49,874 nt of DNA. It comes from Planctomycetaceae bacterium. Lineage in GTDB: Bacteria > Planctomycetota > Planctomycetia > Planctomycetales > Planctomycetaceae. The position numbers and the translations under genes were made by a program. Shown here piece after piece: positions 1 through 9,700 of the stretch. How positions within the stretch are numbered: the stretch's first letter is position 1; every line of letters begins with the position of its first letter. The notes beneath the pieces are model-generated. The model was not told where the DNA came from. It saw only the letters and a program-made list of their open reading frames with translations, and ran no database searches. The stretch lies in contig JAKFVC010000269.1 in NCBI GenBank assembly GCA_021732415.1, positions 1-49,874 on the forward strand, written 5' to 3'.

Positions 1-84
1 CCCCCAGCCCCTCTCCCCGGGGTACCAGGGCGAGGGGAGCCAGAATCTTCAACATCACTATTTTCTCCGACCACGAGACCCACC
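1..84. other. Left-edge intergenic sequence with short hairpin
   Basis: The first bases hold a C/G-rich inverted repeat: CCCCTCTCCCC is followed by GGGGTACC and then GGGCGAGGGG. It resembles the edge of a dispersed palindromic repeat. The upstream gene is outside the window. No clear ribosome binding site precedes the first gene. Confidence 0.35.
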
Positions 85-1473
85 ATGAGCCAACTTGAAT
101 CACCCACTGGGCTCTCCACCTCGGGTCGCTACGTGATCCTGGTCTGCGCGTTTCTCGGCTGGCTCTGCGCTGGCGTCATCATGTCGATCACATCGCTCGC
201 CATGCAACCCGTGGCCATCGATCTGTTGGATCGCAGCGGGGAACTCGACAAGGCACGATTCAAGGTGTTGAGTCAGCAGGTTCCCAAGAAAGGTGCCCCG
301 CCGGCCGCGTCGCCGATGTCGTCCAGCGATGTCCAGCAGTTGAAGCACTGGAAGGGACTGGTCACCGGATGGTTTGCCTGGTACCAATGTGCGTTCTTGT
401 TTGGGGCCGCGTCGGGAGGTTTGCTGTTCGGCCGCGTCGGTGATCGGTGGGGACGTTCCAAAGCGATGGCCGCCAGCATCCTCACCTACTCGATCATGGC
501 GGGCGCGGCGGGTTTCGCGCAGGATCCTTGGCAGCTACTAGTCTTGTGGTATCTGGCCTGCACCGGCGTCGGTGGCATGTGGCCCAACGGGATCGCCCTG
601 GTTTCCGAAGCCTGGGCGAATATGTCGCGGCCGATGGTCGCTGGCGTCATCGGCACTGCAGCCAATATCGGCATCTTTCTGTTCGCTACAGTCGCTGTCT
701 ATATCATCCCCATCACGCCTGACGGCTGGCGCTGGGTGATGGCGGTCGCCGCGGCTCCGGGAGTGCTCGGGATCATCTCACTGATCTGCGTGCCGGAATC
801 TCCTCACTGGCTGGCTGCCCGACACGAACAGGCTGCGGGATCGGCCCGGCAACATTCCAAATGGGAAGTGTTTCGGCCGCCTCTGCTGAGCGCCACTGGC
901 ATCGGCATCATTCTCGCCACCATCCCTCTGATCGGAGCCTATGGCAGCGCGAACTGGATGGTGCCCTGGGCGGGTGAAGTGGGGGATGCTGCGACTCCAC
1001 CCAATCCCTACTTAAAGGCCTATGTGCAACAAGCTCGTGCGCTGACGGGGATTGTCGGCAGCCTGCTGGGGGGCTGGATCGGTAGTTTGTTCGGTCGCCG
1101 CACCACCTATTTTGTGATCAGCCTGGCCGCGCTGCTGATTTCTCAATATACGTTCTGGTTTGTCGTGCCGACGGACAGCGACTTTTTGATCTGGGTGGCG
1201 GCACTCGGCTTCTTCAGCGGAATCTACTTCGGCTGGCTCCCGCTCTTCCTGCCCGAACTCTTCCCCACGCGAATCCGCTCCACGGGTGCCGGCGTTAGTT
1301 TCAATTTCGGCCGCATTTTGACGGCAGTGACGGTCTTCACCACTGGATACTTGACCGAGACATTCGGTGGAGACTACGCCCAAATCGGCCGGGTCACCAG
1401 CCTGATCTTTGCCTTGGGTATGGTTGCCATTTTATTAGCTCCAAATACCAGCACAAAACACTTAGCCGATTGA
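85..1473 (+). CDS. MFS transporter (sugar-porter-like)
   Basis: This is a 462-residue polytopic inner-membrane carrier. Seen: a first membrane segment at about residues 15-40, then an unusual hydrophilic stretch at about 45-90, and the MFS signature GRVGDRWGRSK between TM2 and TM3. PESPHWLAAR follows TM6, a second GRRTT copy of the signature lies in the C-half, and PELFPTRIRSTGAG is near residue 390. PESP...R and PELFPT-type motifs are typical of sugar-porter and related organic-solute MFS families, so a small organic solute is the likely substrate; the exact substrate cannot be read. The start was chosen because it is the first ATG and is followed directly by the membrane-leading N-terminus; no good Shine-Dalgarno is visible. 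Confidence 0.85.
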   Translation: MSQLESPTGLSTSGRYVILVCAFLGWLCAGVIMSITSLAMQPVAIDLLDRSGELDKARFKVLSQQVPKKGAPPAASPMSSSDVQQLKHWKGLVTGWFAWYQCAFLFGAASGGLLFGRVGDRWGRSKAMAASILTYSIMAGAAGFAQDPWQLLVLWYLACTGVGGMWPNGIALVSEAWANMSRPMVAGVIGTAANIGIFLFATVAVYIIPITPDGWRWVMAVAAAPGVLGIISLICVPESPHWLAARHEQAAGSARQHSKWEVFRPPLLSATGIGIILATIPLIGAYGSANWMVPWAGEVGDAATPPNPYLKAYVQQARALTGIVGSLLGGWIGSLFGRRTTYFVISLAALLISQYTFWFVVPTDSDFLIWVAALGFFSGIYFGWLPLFLPELFPTRIRSTGAGVSFNFGRILTAVTVFTTGYLTETFGGDYAQIGRVTSLIFALGMVAILLAPNTSTKHLAD

Positions 1474-1923
1474 AGTCACCATCGCCGATTGGCAAATCGA
1501 AACGGTTCGGCGGAAATCCCTGGGATAATGAAATTGAATTTATCCCGGAGGGATTAAAGAGAGTGGCCGGTGGTTGAGCGCAGCGACACCACCGGAATGC
1601 GGTAAACGAATGAATTTCGACCCTGAAGGGGTCGCAGAGACGTTGATCTGCGACCCCTTCAGGGTCGACAACACGAATGCGCCACCTAACCGGTGGTGTC
1701 GCTGCGCTCAACCACCGGCTACTCTCTGTGACCCCTCCGGGGTCGAGTCCGCCTTATGTCCTTTCCGTCCCTTTCCCGAAAATCAGGGACAGAAACGACG
1801 GAAGGGACAAATACCGCGGGCAAACCCCGCAAGAGTCAAGTTCTGGTTGACCCCAGTCCGAAGAACATATAAACTAAGGTTGATGATTAAGTCGATCGTT
1901 CGAACGTCGGTGGAAGGTAAGGC
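1474..1923. other. Gene-free interval carrying a nested palindromic repeat
   Basis: No credible gene lies here. Short open frames on both strands begin with the same MSAATPP peptide, which is simply the translation of the two arms of the palindrome at 1558-1727 and should not be annotated as protein. The interval ends with GGAAGGTAAGGC directly before the DUF1501 start. Confidence 0.6.
1558..1727. repeat. Nested double palindrome (dispersed planctomycete-type repeat)
   Basis: Outer arms are at 1558-1595 and 1690-1727. The 29-nt cores (1567-1595 and 1690-1718) are perfect reverse complements, and the 38-nt arms differ at only about one position. Inside lies a second perfect 22-nt palindrome, 1617-1638 with 1647-1668, separated by 8 nt and containing GACCCTGAAGGGGTCGC. 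Flanking remnants (TATCCCGGAGGGATTAAAG on the left, TGACCCCTCCGGGGTCGA on the right) look like further decayed parts. The structure suggests a non-autonomous mobile or REP-like element. No transposase is nearby. Confidence 0.8.
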
Positions 1924-3282
1924 ATGGGATCTCAGCAAGATCATGGAACTGGGAACGCTTTTGATCGGCGTCTGTTCCTAAGAAACAGCGGCTTGGCAGT
2001 CGGCGCTTTCGCCTTGCCCCAGGTTCTGCAAGCCCGTGCGGAAACCCCCGGGGCATCTCCCGCCAAGCAGGTCATCGTGATCTTCCTGCAGGGTGGTCTG
2101 TCGCACCTGGATTCCTGGGATCTGAAGCCCGACGCCCCCGCTGAATACCGCGGTGAGTTCCAACCGATCGCGACCAATGTCCCGGGTTTTTCGATTTCCG
2201 AACATATGCCGCGGCTGGCTCAACGAGCCGACCGCTACAGCGTGATTCGCAGCGCCTACCACGGCACTCCCAGTCATGAAGCCGCGATCCATTGGACCCT
2301 GACCGGCTACGACTATCCGGGTGCGAATACCACCACCCGGAACCGCAACATCAAACCGTCGATGGGATCCATCGTCTCCAAGACGAAGGGACCGATTCGC
2401 CCCGGTTTGCCGGCTTATGTCTGCGTGCCAGATCGCGGGCAACTGGGCGACCGCGTCCGTTACGCTTCAGCCAACTATCTGGGGCTGGCTCACGATCCGT
2501 TCGAATCGGGAATGCCCCCGGCCAACGCCACCAATCCGTTTCCCACTCCGCCGAACCTCAGTCTCGCGAGCGGCACCGATCTGCGACGGCTGGAACATCG
2601 CCTCGGCCTGCTGCGCGATCTGGATCACTTACCGCGGGCCCTCGATGCCAATGGCGCCATGGCGGGCTTGGACGAATTCAACCGGCAAGCGGTCGAACTC
2701 CTGGCACACGATGTCACTCGCAACGCGTTCGACATGTCACAGGAATCAATCGCCACCCGCCAACGCTACGGCAACACCAGCTTCGCGCAGCGACTGGTCC
2801 TGGCGCGACGTCTGGCAGAAGCGGGCGTGACATTCACGCTGGTGAATTTCGCCAACAATCAGGATTGGGACACCCACGTCGGAAACTTCAAATCGCTCAA
2901 AGAGACCCGACTCCCGGAACTCGACCGAGCGGTCTCCGCACTGCTGGATGACCTGGAAGAGCGCGGCCTGCTCGATACAACCCTGGTCGCCCTGTTCGGT
3001 GAATTCGGCCGCACCCCCAAGATCAACGCCAACGCTGGCCGCGACCATTGGTCCAACGTCTTTTCCGTGATGCTGACCGGCGGCGGACTCCAACGTGGAC
3101 AGGTCCTCGGCACCAGTTCGCCGAACGGAGAGATTCCGCAGAACCGCCCCATTCACTTCAACGACATCCTGGCGACAATTTATCATCAACTGGGAATCCC
3201 CAGCGACCGCGTCTTCCACGACCAGTTTGCCCGGCCATTTCCGATAGTGGACTCTGGATTACTAATCCCCGAGTTGATCTAA
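1924..3282 (+). CDS. DUF1501 family exported protein
   Basis: This is a 452-residue protein of the DUF1501 family, which has an alkaline-phosphatase/sulfatase-like fold and is greatly expanded in planctomycetes; its substrate is unknown. Seen: a twin-arginine-type leader (DRRLFLRNSGLAVGAFALP) ending near an ARA cleavage site, so it is probably exported by Tat. The family motifs GGLSHLDSWDLKP near the N-terminus, WDTHVGNF in the middle, and GEFGRTPKIN with GRDHW near the C-terminus are all present, so it looks intact. The chosen ATG has GGAAGG about 6 nt upstream. No DUF1549/DUF1553 cytochrome partner, the usual neighbour, lies next to it. Its stop overlaps the stop of the convergent lipoprotein gene by 4 nt. 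Confidence 0.88.
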   Translation: MGSQQDHGTGNAFDRRLFLRNSGLAVGAFALPQVLQARAETPGASPAKQVIVIFLQGGLSHLDSWDLKPDAPAEYRGEFQPIATNVPGFSISEHMPRLAQRADRYSVIRSAYHGTPSHEAAIHWTLTGYDYPGANTTTRNRNIKPSMGSIVSKTKGPIRPGLPAYVCVPDRGQLGDRVRYASANYLGLAHDPFESGMPPANATNPFPTPPNLSLASGTDLRRLEHRLGLLRDLDHLPRALDANGAMAGLDEFNRQAVELLAHDVTRNAFDMSQESIATRQRYGNTSFAQRLVLARRLAEAGVTFTLVNFANNQDWDTHVGNFKSLKETRLPELDRAVSALLDDLEERGLLDTTLVALFGEFGRTPKINANAGRDHWSNVFSVMLTGGGLQRGQVLGTSSPNGEIPQNRPIHFNDILATIYHQLGIPSDRVFHDQFARPFPIVDSGLLIPELI

Positions 3283-3725
3283 TCACGCAAGTCAAAGTCC
3301 TTCTTGATTCCACCCGGCTCGGACTTCACCGTCAGCTTCTCGATCGTCGATTTCGTATTGAATTTCGCTGGCAAAAGTTGGTCCTTCAGTTCGATTCCGC
3401 CGGGTGGCGGCGGGCGATCAAGAGCTCCGCCGGGAAGCTTCGAATCCTGCAAAGACACTTTATAGGACAGGACCTTGACCGCGTAGGTCCCCGGCATGAG
3501 TGCCCATTTCGGTGCGACTTCATAATTGCCATCAGTGATTATGGCCGATGAGGGAGGGGCGTCTGTTCCCGCTTCAGGAAAAAATGAGATTTCTCCATCT
3601 TCAATTGGCTCACCGTTGTAGGTAACATGGCCCGAGACACCGATCCTCTCCGGTCCGGCGGCGCCGCCACACCCGACGACAAACAGTACGACAATAGAGA
3701 TAGACAGGCACTGCAACCAACGCAT
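3279..3725 (-). CDS. Small lipoprotein, carboxypeptidase-regulatory-like fold
   Basis: This is a 148-residue protein with a hydrophobic N-terminus ending in the lipobox VVGC (Cys about residue 19), so it is probably lipid-anchored. The mature part begins VSGHVTYNGEPIEDGEISF and later has MPGTYAVKV; this pattern is typical of the short Ig-like/carboxypeptidase-regulatory domain lipoproteins that accompany DUF1559 genes in planctomycetes. It lies downstream of the DUF1559 gene on the same strand, so the two are probably co-expressed, but a palindromic repeat separates them. The stop codon overlaps that of the convergent DUF1501 gene. The molecular role is not known. Confidence 0.75.
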   Translation of the reverse strand: MRWLQCLSISIVVLFVVGCGGAAGPERIGVSGHVTYNGEPIEDGEISFFPEAGTDAPPSSAIITDGNYEVAPKWALMPGTYAVKVLSYKVSLQDSKLPGGALDRPPPPGGIELKDQLLPAKFNTKSTIEKLTVKSEPGGIKKDFDLRD

Positions 3726-3775
3726 TTTTGCTCCAAGTTGATGAGCGGCCGAACTAGAGCGTTTCCAAGATTGGT

Positions 3776-3889
3776 GTAGCGGAATCTCGTAAGAGTTCCG
3801 CCCCCAAAGTCTGCAGACTATCGCGGAACTCTTACGAGATTCCGCTACAGAGATTCTACTATCGCGGCACTCTCACGAGATTCCGCTAC
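3776..3889. repeat. Three-copy palindromic repeat between lipoprotein and DUF1559 genes
   Basis: A 26-nt unit, GTAGCGGAATCTCGTAAGAG plus TTCCGC, occurs at 3776-3801. Its perfect reverse complement is at 3823-3848, and a third, slightly diverged copy in the same orientation as the second is at 3864-3889. The tail CTACAGAGATTCT follows copies two and three. The first two arms would form a 26-bp hairpin in the transcript between two co-directional genes. Confidence 0.8.
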
Positions 3890-3907
3890 AGAGATTCTGG
3901 AACTGCT

Positions 3908-4807
3908 CTAGAACTCGCCGACGATCTCGCCACCAGCCCGCGTTGTCAGGCCGGTCAAGATGATCTGCGAGAGATTCTGCGAGAGGAATCTCACTGCTCC
4001 ATCCGCCATTAAGAAATGGCAACCACCGACGTGGTAACTGGCGGGGCCACTAAATGAATTGCCATCAAACATATTGTGCAAGAAAGGGGGACTTCCATTC
4101 GCAGTGGAGCGGAACGGCGCGTTGATGCCGTTCTGAGTGCCGATACCGTCGGCATACGCTATCCAGGCACAACAATCGTACCGCCCTGGACCTTGAGAGA
4201 TGATCTCGCAAAACGCCAAGGTGTTGCTAGTGCCGTCTGTGACGTCGCGAAATCCCACTTTGGAATCGTGATAGATCAGCCCATTCCCGTTATCCATGAC
4301 GAGGCTCCATCCGGAAAGTCGTCCAATTCCGCTGTCCGAAATGGACTCGTAATGCGTACGTGCCGAATCATTATTCGAATCCGTGGTCGCTGGATTGGTC
4401 CCACCGGTCCAGTTCACCCCGTCCGTCACCGGATTGGATGGACACAGCAATCCAGGCAGCATTACTAATGCCGGGGCACCAAAGTTGGGTGCGGAGTTGA
4501 ACCCCACCGAAGTATTCATCTGATTGTAAAGATTTGCCTGATCGAAATACGGCAGCAACATAGTCTGTGTACTGTGCCCCAGATAGGTCGTACCGGCTAA
4601 AGAATAGCGTCCCGCCGGCAGTACATTAAAACTGCCATGGTAGTTGTGCAGTGCCAAGCCAAGTTGCTTGAGATTATTTCGGCACTGAGTCCGCCGGGCA
4701 GCTTCCCGGGCCTGCTGCACTGCTGGCAGCAGCAACGCAATCAAGACCGCAATAATGGCGATCACTACCAGTAATTCAATCAACGTGAATCCGCGTTTTT
4801 GTTGCAT
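3908..4807 (-). CDS. DUF1559 pseudopilin-like protein
   Basis: This is a 299-residue protein that starts with a type IV pilin/pseudopilin leader: [20 protein letters not shown] is the N-methylation motif (G before F, Glu at +5) running into a single hydrophobic helix. [18 protein letters not shown] follows, the standard continuation of DUF1559 (SBP_bac_10) proteins. The C-terminal [17 protein letters not shown] is also a family hallmark. It is probably processed by a prepilin peptidase and placed in the cell envelope. GGGAGGAG lies 7 nt before the start, a strong Shine-Dalgarno. No pilus or type II secretion genes are nearby. The downstream lipoprotein is its usual partner. Confidence 0.9.
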   Translation of the reverse strand: MQQKRGFTLIELLVVIAIIAVLIALLLPAVQQAREAARRTQCRNNLKQLGLALHNYHGSFNVLPAGRYSLAGTTYLGHSTQTMLLPYFDQANLYNQMNTSVGFNSAPNFGAPALVMLPGLLCPSNPVTDGVNWTGGTNPATTDSNNDSARTHYESISDSGIGRLSGWSLVMDNGNGLIYHDSKVGFRDVTDGTSNTLAFCEIISQGPGRYDCCAWIAYADGIGTQNGINAPFRSTANGSPPFLHNMFDGNSFSGPASYHVGGCHFLMADGAVRFLSQNLSQIILTGLTTRAGGEIVGEF

Positions 4808-5152
4808 CGCGCAGCTCCTCCCTTGAATCGTCTTCGAGAATTGAAGACGAAGCAGATATGACAGCTAAGAGATAATGCCATGCAAGCGCGCTAGACTAAG
4901 TCGAACACATTGAGATATCAGAATACTCCGGTCCGTTTGAGATTCGCAAGTTCAATGTCCTCACAATCTCAATCGATTTTTCATTTTGTCCTCATACAAT
5001 CTTTAGTTCTCGCCTGGGTCATAGAGAATTTTTCTTCCGCAAAACAATCCTGTTGCGAAGAGTAGTTTATTCGGTTACGATCAGTACGCATCAGCGCCGA
5101 TGGATGCGTATTGTGATTCAATCCCCTTGCGAAGCCCGCCGGAAAGGCAGCC
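4808..5152. other. Divergent intergenic region
   Basis: This stretch of about 345 bp lies between the divergent DUF1559 and second DUF1501 genes. It is more A+T-rich than the surrounding genes and should hold both promoters, but I see no convincing -35/-10 pair, operator or RNA gene in it. Confidence 0.4.
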
Positions 5153-6712
5153 ATGCGTCGAACGGGTTGTGAACGCCACGAGCACCCGGCAATCGGTCGT
5201 CGCGATCTCTTGCAGGTCGGCGGACTCAGCCTGCTGGGGACCGGGCTGTCTGATCTCTTGCGGCTCGAATCACAAGCCGCGGAAGTCGCACGAGGCACCG
5301 CGCCACGGGCAAAATCAGTCGTCCTGATCTTCCAGTCTGGCGGACCATCTCAGCACGAAACATTCGACCCCAAGCCGGAAGCTCCCGCCGAGATTCGCGG
5401 TGAATATGGGACGACTCAAACGCGTCTTTCCGGTGTTCACTTCTGCGAATACCTGCCCAAACTTTCGCAGCGGACGGATCGGTTTTCCATCGTCCGCACG
5501 ATGCATCACACAGCGGACAGGCAGTTCCGCAATGAACACAACAGTGCGACTTATCTGCTCCACACGGGGACGACCGAACTTCCGGACGGAGACACCAACG
5601 CCTCCATTACAGCCCCCCGGCCGGGACGTATTGCCTGGCCCAATCTCGGTTCGATGATCGCCTATGCTGCACCCACTGATCCGCACGTGGGCTGGCCGGC
5701 CGTCGTTGAGATCCCACGCGGGAACCTCATGACTTACCCCGGTCGTGAGCCCGGCCTACTCGGCCCGCGTTACGGAAGATGGGGCGTCGATTTAGCGGCC
5801 CCCTGCAATGCCAAGGATGCCGGTGGATCCTGCCCCAACTGTTACAGCCACGACGATCCCAACGATCCCGCCCGTGCTCCCGGCCCTGGACCGAACGCCT
5901 GGTGGGACAACACCAGTTGCCGCAAGCCGGTCTTCCACCTGCCCAATCTCGGATCAGACGGAGTCTCGATCCCTCAACTGACGAACCGCACGGAACTACT
6001 GCGTCAATTGGATGGCCTACGCCGTGCGGCCGATGCTTCGCAAGTCCACGCAGTCTCCACCGCCTGGGACGCTCAGCGCGACCAAGCCATGCGGCTGCTG
6101 CTGGCAGCTCGTCCCGGCAAACAGAATCCCTTTGATCTCGATCAAGAGACAGACGCTACGCGCGACCTCTACGGTCGTGAGGAATGGGGCCAAGCCTTCC
6201 TGGTGGCTCGACGGCTGGTGGAATCCGGCGTGCGCATGGTGCAGGTGAATCTGCGCGGCTGGGACACCCATCAAAATGCCTTCCGCGACCTAAAGGGCAA
6301 ACTGCTCCCGTCCATCGACCATTGCCTCAGCGGCTTCCTGGATGACTTGTCCGCACGCGGACTGCTCGACGAAACCCTGGTCGTGATGTGCGGCGAAATG
6401 GGCCGAACTCCCAAGATTTCACCGATCACGGTCGGAGGCAAGAATGTCGCCGGCGAAATCTTCACTCCCGGTCGGCACCACTGGGGCGATGTCTTCCCCT
6501 GCTTCTTTGCAGGGGGCGGCATCCAACCAGGCCGCATCATCGGGACGACCGATTCACACGGCGGCCTGCCGACATCCGAAGCCTACACACCATCCGACCT
6601 GGCGGCCACGATCTTTCATTTATTAGGAGTCGGCCCCGACCGTGAGTTCCATGATGCGACCGGACGGCCGTACGTCATCTATCGCGGACAACCGATTCGA
6701 GCGCTACTCTAG
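5153..6712 (+). CDS. DUF1501 family exported protein, long form
   Basis: This 519-residue DUF1501 protein has a twin-arginine leader (GRRDLLQVGGLSLLGTG), so it is probably Tat-exported. Family motifs: FQSGGPSQHETFDPKP at the N-terminus, RGWDTHQNAFRDLKGKLLPS in the middle, and CGEMGRTPKI with GRHHWGDVFPCFFAGGG near the C-terminus. Compared with the DUF1501 gene at 1924 it carries a longer insert with several Cys residues (CNAKDAGGSCPNCYSHD), which could hold a metal or disulfides. The chosen ATG opens the frame; GGAAAGGC upstream is a weak ribosome site. It is convergent with the PVC-type dehydrogenase. Enzymatic activity is not established for this family. Confidence 0.88.
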   Translation: MRRTGCERHEHPAIGRRDLLQVGGLSLLGTGLSDLLRLESQAAEVARGTAPRAKSVVLIFQSGGPSQHETFDPKPEAPAEIRGEYGTTQTRLSGVHFCEYLPKLSQRTDRFSIVRTMHHTADRQFRNEHNSATYLLHTGTTELPDGDTNASITAPRPGRIAWPNLGSMIAYAAPTDPHVGWPAVVEIPRGNLMTYPGREPGLLGPRYGRWGVDLAAPCNAKDAGGSCPNCYSHDDPNDPARAPGPGPNAWWDNTSCRKPVFHLPNLGSDGVSIPQLTNRTELLRQLDGLRRAADASQVHAVSTAWDAQRDQAMRLLLAARPGKQNPFDLDQETDATRDLYGREEWGQAFLVARRLVESGVRMVQVNLRGWDTHQNAFRDLKGKLLPSIDHCLSGFLDDLSARGLLDETLVVMCGEMGRTPKISPITVGGKNVAGEIFTPGRHHWGDVFPCFFAGGGIQPGRIIGTTDSHGGLPTSEAYTPSDLAATIFHLLGVGPDREFHDATGRPYVIYRGQPIRALL

Positions 6713-6713
6713 C

Positions 6714-6777
6714 CCCCGTGGCCGACGCTGCTAGCGTGGGCTTTCTGTCACGGACGCTGGCAGCGTCCGCCACGGGG
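6714..6777. terminator. Palindrome at convergent gene ends, likely bidirectional terminator
   Basis: Arms at 6714-6730 and 6761-6777 pair over 17 nt with one mismatch (CCCCGTGGCCGACGCTG against CAGCGTCCGCCACGGGG). A partial extra copy (CGGACGCTGG) lies between them. It fills the 66 nt between two convergent stops. No clear T-tract is present, so it may be a repeat that was retained as a transcript end. Confidence 0.55.
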
Positions 6778-6778
6778 C

Positions 6779-9700
6779 CTACTTCTTAACTGGTGGAATA
6801 CTCCTCACAAACTCGATCACATCCGTCATCTGCTGCGGCGTGATATCCTTCTCCAATCCTTCCGGCATCAGTGAAATGCCGCTTGAAACCAGTTGCTCGA
6901 TGTTGGCCCGCAGGATCACGTCTTGAGCTCCATCGGCTCGCTTCAAGGTGATGCTCGTGGCCGATTCCGAGCCGATAATTCCGTTCAGAATCAAGCCCTG
7001 ATCGGTCACCACGGTATAAGTCGTGAACGACGGCAACGCCTCGCGATTCGGATCAAGAATGTTCACTAACAGGTCTGCAGGCGTCTTGTTTTGGGTGGAA
7101 GCCAGGTTCGGCCCAACCGCCTTGCCGAGATCACCGACCTGATGACAGGCCGCACAAATCTTCTGGAAGACCGGCTTGCCTCGCGTCGCGTCACCCTGCA
7201 GCTTGGCGATGGCCGCGGTGTACTCGGCAATGACGCTCGACCGATTCGAAACCACATCGCCGCCGACAACCTTCTTCGCGGCATTACGAATGTCGACACT
7301 GGGATGATTCAACAGCAATTGCTTCTTGTCTCGTTCAATCTCGCCGGGCTTCACCTTACCTTCCCCCACTGCAGCCAACAGGACATGGGCCCGCTGAACA
7401 GACCTGACGAGAGCCTCAATGACTTCGTGCCGTACAGTCGGACTAAACCCGCGCCAGGCATCGAGCAGCACTGATTCCACCCCTTCTGGATTGAGGACCG
7501 ACAACGCTTTGACAGCCGCAATTTGCAACGGCGTGGCCGTCTGCGGTGACAGCAATTCGCTCAACACCGGTTGAGCCAGTTGCGGATCAGCAAACGCCAG
7601 CAGTCCTACCCCGGCCTCGCGCTCCGGCAAGGGCAGCTTCACATCTGCGACCTTCTTGGCCGCCGAATCAAACATGGTGGCCACCGACGCCTTGGTCTCG
7701 GCAGAGATTTCCGCGGATTGCGTTAGAGCCGCGATCGTCTTACCGCGCCGCGCCAATCCATCCCCCAGCGACTGCAGCAAGGCCTGTTGTTTAGCGGGCG
7801 TCAATTCCTGACTCTGAGTTAATGCCGACAACACCTGTCCGGCATGCCCTCCCTCTGGAATGGCTCCAGCCACTGCCGCCAACTGGTTCAGCAAAGTCCC
7901 GGCTGCCGACTGCTCATTAAACTTCTTATCCGCCAGCAAGCGCACGAACAACGGCCCGGCCTGCCCTGCGATCGACGACAGCCACGCTGTCCGCAAATCG
8001 GGGTCAGCGATATCGCGTTGAGCCAGCTTGGCCAAGCCATCCGCACCGGCCGGCGACTTGATCTCGCCGAACGTAAATGCCAGTTGCCAGCGCACACGAT
8101 AGGCTTCGTCGTCAGTCATCGACAAGAGTTTCGCAGCCAACGCGGGAGCCTGATTGACGAACGCATCCGACAACTTGATGGCATGTTCACGAACGCCGGG
8201 ATGCTTGTCATTCAACGCCACCAGCAGGACTTCAGGCGACAGCGCATTCAATCCCGACAAACAGTACAAGGCATGCAAACGACCGAGGGGTTGTATCGAA
8301 GACTGGACCAATTTGACCAACGGCTCGACCGCCGATTTGTCCAGTCGCTCCCAGATCAAACGTTGAGCCGTCTCGCGATTCCACGAGTTCAACGACTCCA
8401 GTTCCGCGACCAATTCGACAGACGACTTGCCCCCCAGCTTGGGCGGTGTGATGCGTTTCATATCCGGTGAGACGAACCGATAAATCCGCCCCTTGTCATG
8501 TCCGCTTTGAAGGTCCAAGTGGGCCTTGATGTCTTCCGGAATCGACACCGGATGCTCGATCGTCTCGCGGTACACGTCCATAAAATAGAGCGTGCCGTCC
8601 GGAGCATTCACAAAATTCGCCGGGCGGAACCAGTTGTCAGTTGATGACAGAAACTCCTCTGTTTTGTCAGCTCGAGTGGCAACGAAGGCAGCTCCCTTGG
8701 GAGTCAGAACCTTGCGATGCACGAGGTTACCGCCGACATCACCAACGAACGCATTGCCCCGAAACTCTTCGGGATAGGCACTCCCTCGATAAATCGTCAC
8801 GCCAGTTGCCGACGTAAAGAAGCCAGTCGGGTAGAGCTCCGACGGAGGCGCGTTCTTCGCAAACGCCGGGTCAGCGGCTCGGCGACGAGTTCGCACCAGA
8901 CGCCACGGCTCGGGGTTGCTCTTACGAAAAACCGGCCCTGCCCCACCTTCGACGGCGATGCTGCGCGTCACTCCGGGAACCGGCAGGTACGGGTTCCGCA
9001 ATAGATAGTGATGCGGGAACACAATCTCCTGGATGTGATCGCTGTTGCTCGACACAAACTGGTTCCCCCAATCGTCGGTCGAATAACCAAATTGCGAGCC
9101 TCCCGAAAGAGGTTCCAAGGTTTCTTTCACCGGATCGATCCGCAGGATCTGAGCCCCGTTCAAGACCAGCAGATTTTGCTCGCGACGAGTCAGCTTGCCA
9201 CCGTTCATACCACCGGCGCAGTACAGATGATTGTCGAGACCCCACTTCAGATTATTCAGCAGCGCCTGGACGTTTTGGCGGCTGAACCCTGAGAAGACGA
9301 TCTCGCGCACGTCGGCGACGCCATCTCCATCGGTGTCCTTAAAATAATAAATATGCGGAGCCGACGTCACATACACGCCACCCTTATAACAGGCCACCGA
9401 CGTCACCCACTGCAGCTTGTCGGCAAACACGGTACTCTTGTCATACTTGCCGTCCGCATCGGTGTCTTCCAGCAGTCGCACCACGGCCGCATCCTTCTTG
9501 CCCAGTCCCTCCGGGCACTGCGGACGTGGTTCCGGTGAATACGGATAGTCGCGCATTTCGGCGACATACATCCGGCCATTCTCATCGAAGCACGCATCGA
9601 CCGGATCGAAGACATCCGGCTCGTGAGCGACCAGTTCGAGCTTAAAACCCTTAGCCAGCGCAAATGTGGGCATCGTCTTATCAAACGGGAACCCGGGAAT

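Noticed and set aside
1574-1981. 135-residue frame beginning MSAATPPE
   Set aside because: It translates the palindromic repeat and runs into the DUF1501 start. The same peptide opens the frame on the opposite strand, which shows it comes from the inverted arms.
3908-4807. Pilin-like leader suggesting a type II secretion or pilus locus
   Set aside because: DUF1559 proteins share the leader but are expanded by the dozen in planctomycetes. No secretin, ATPase or prepilin peptidase is nearby.
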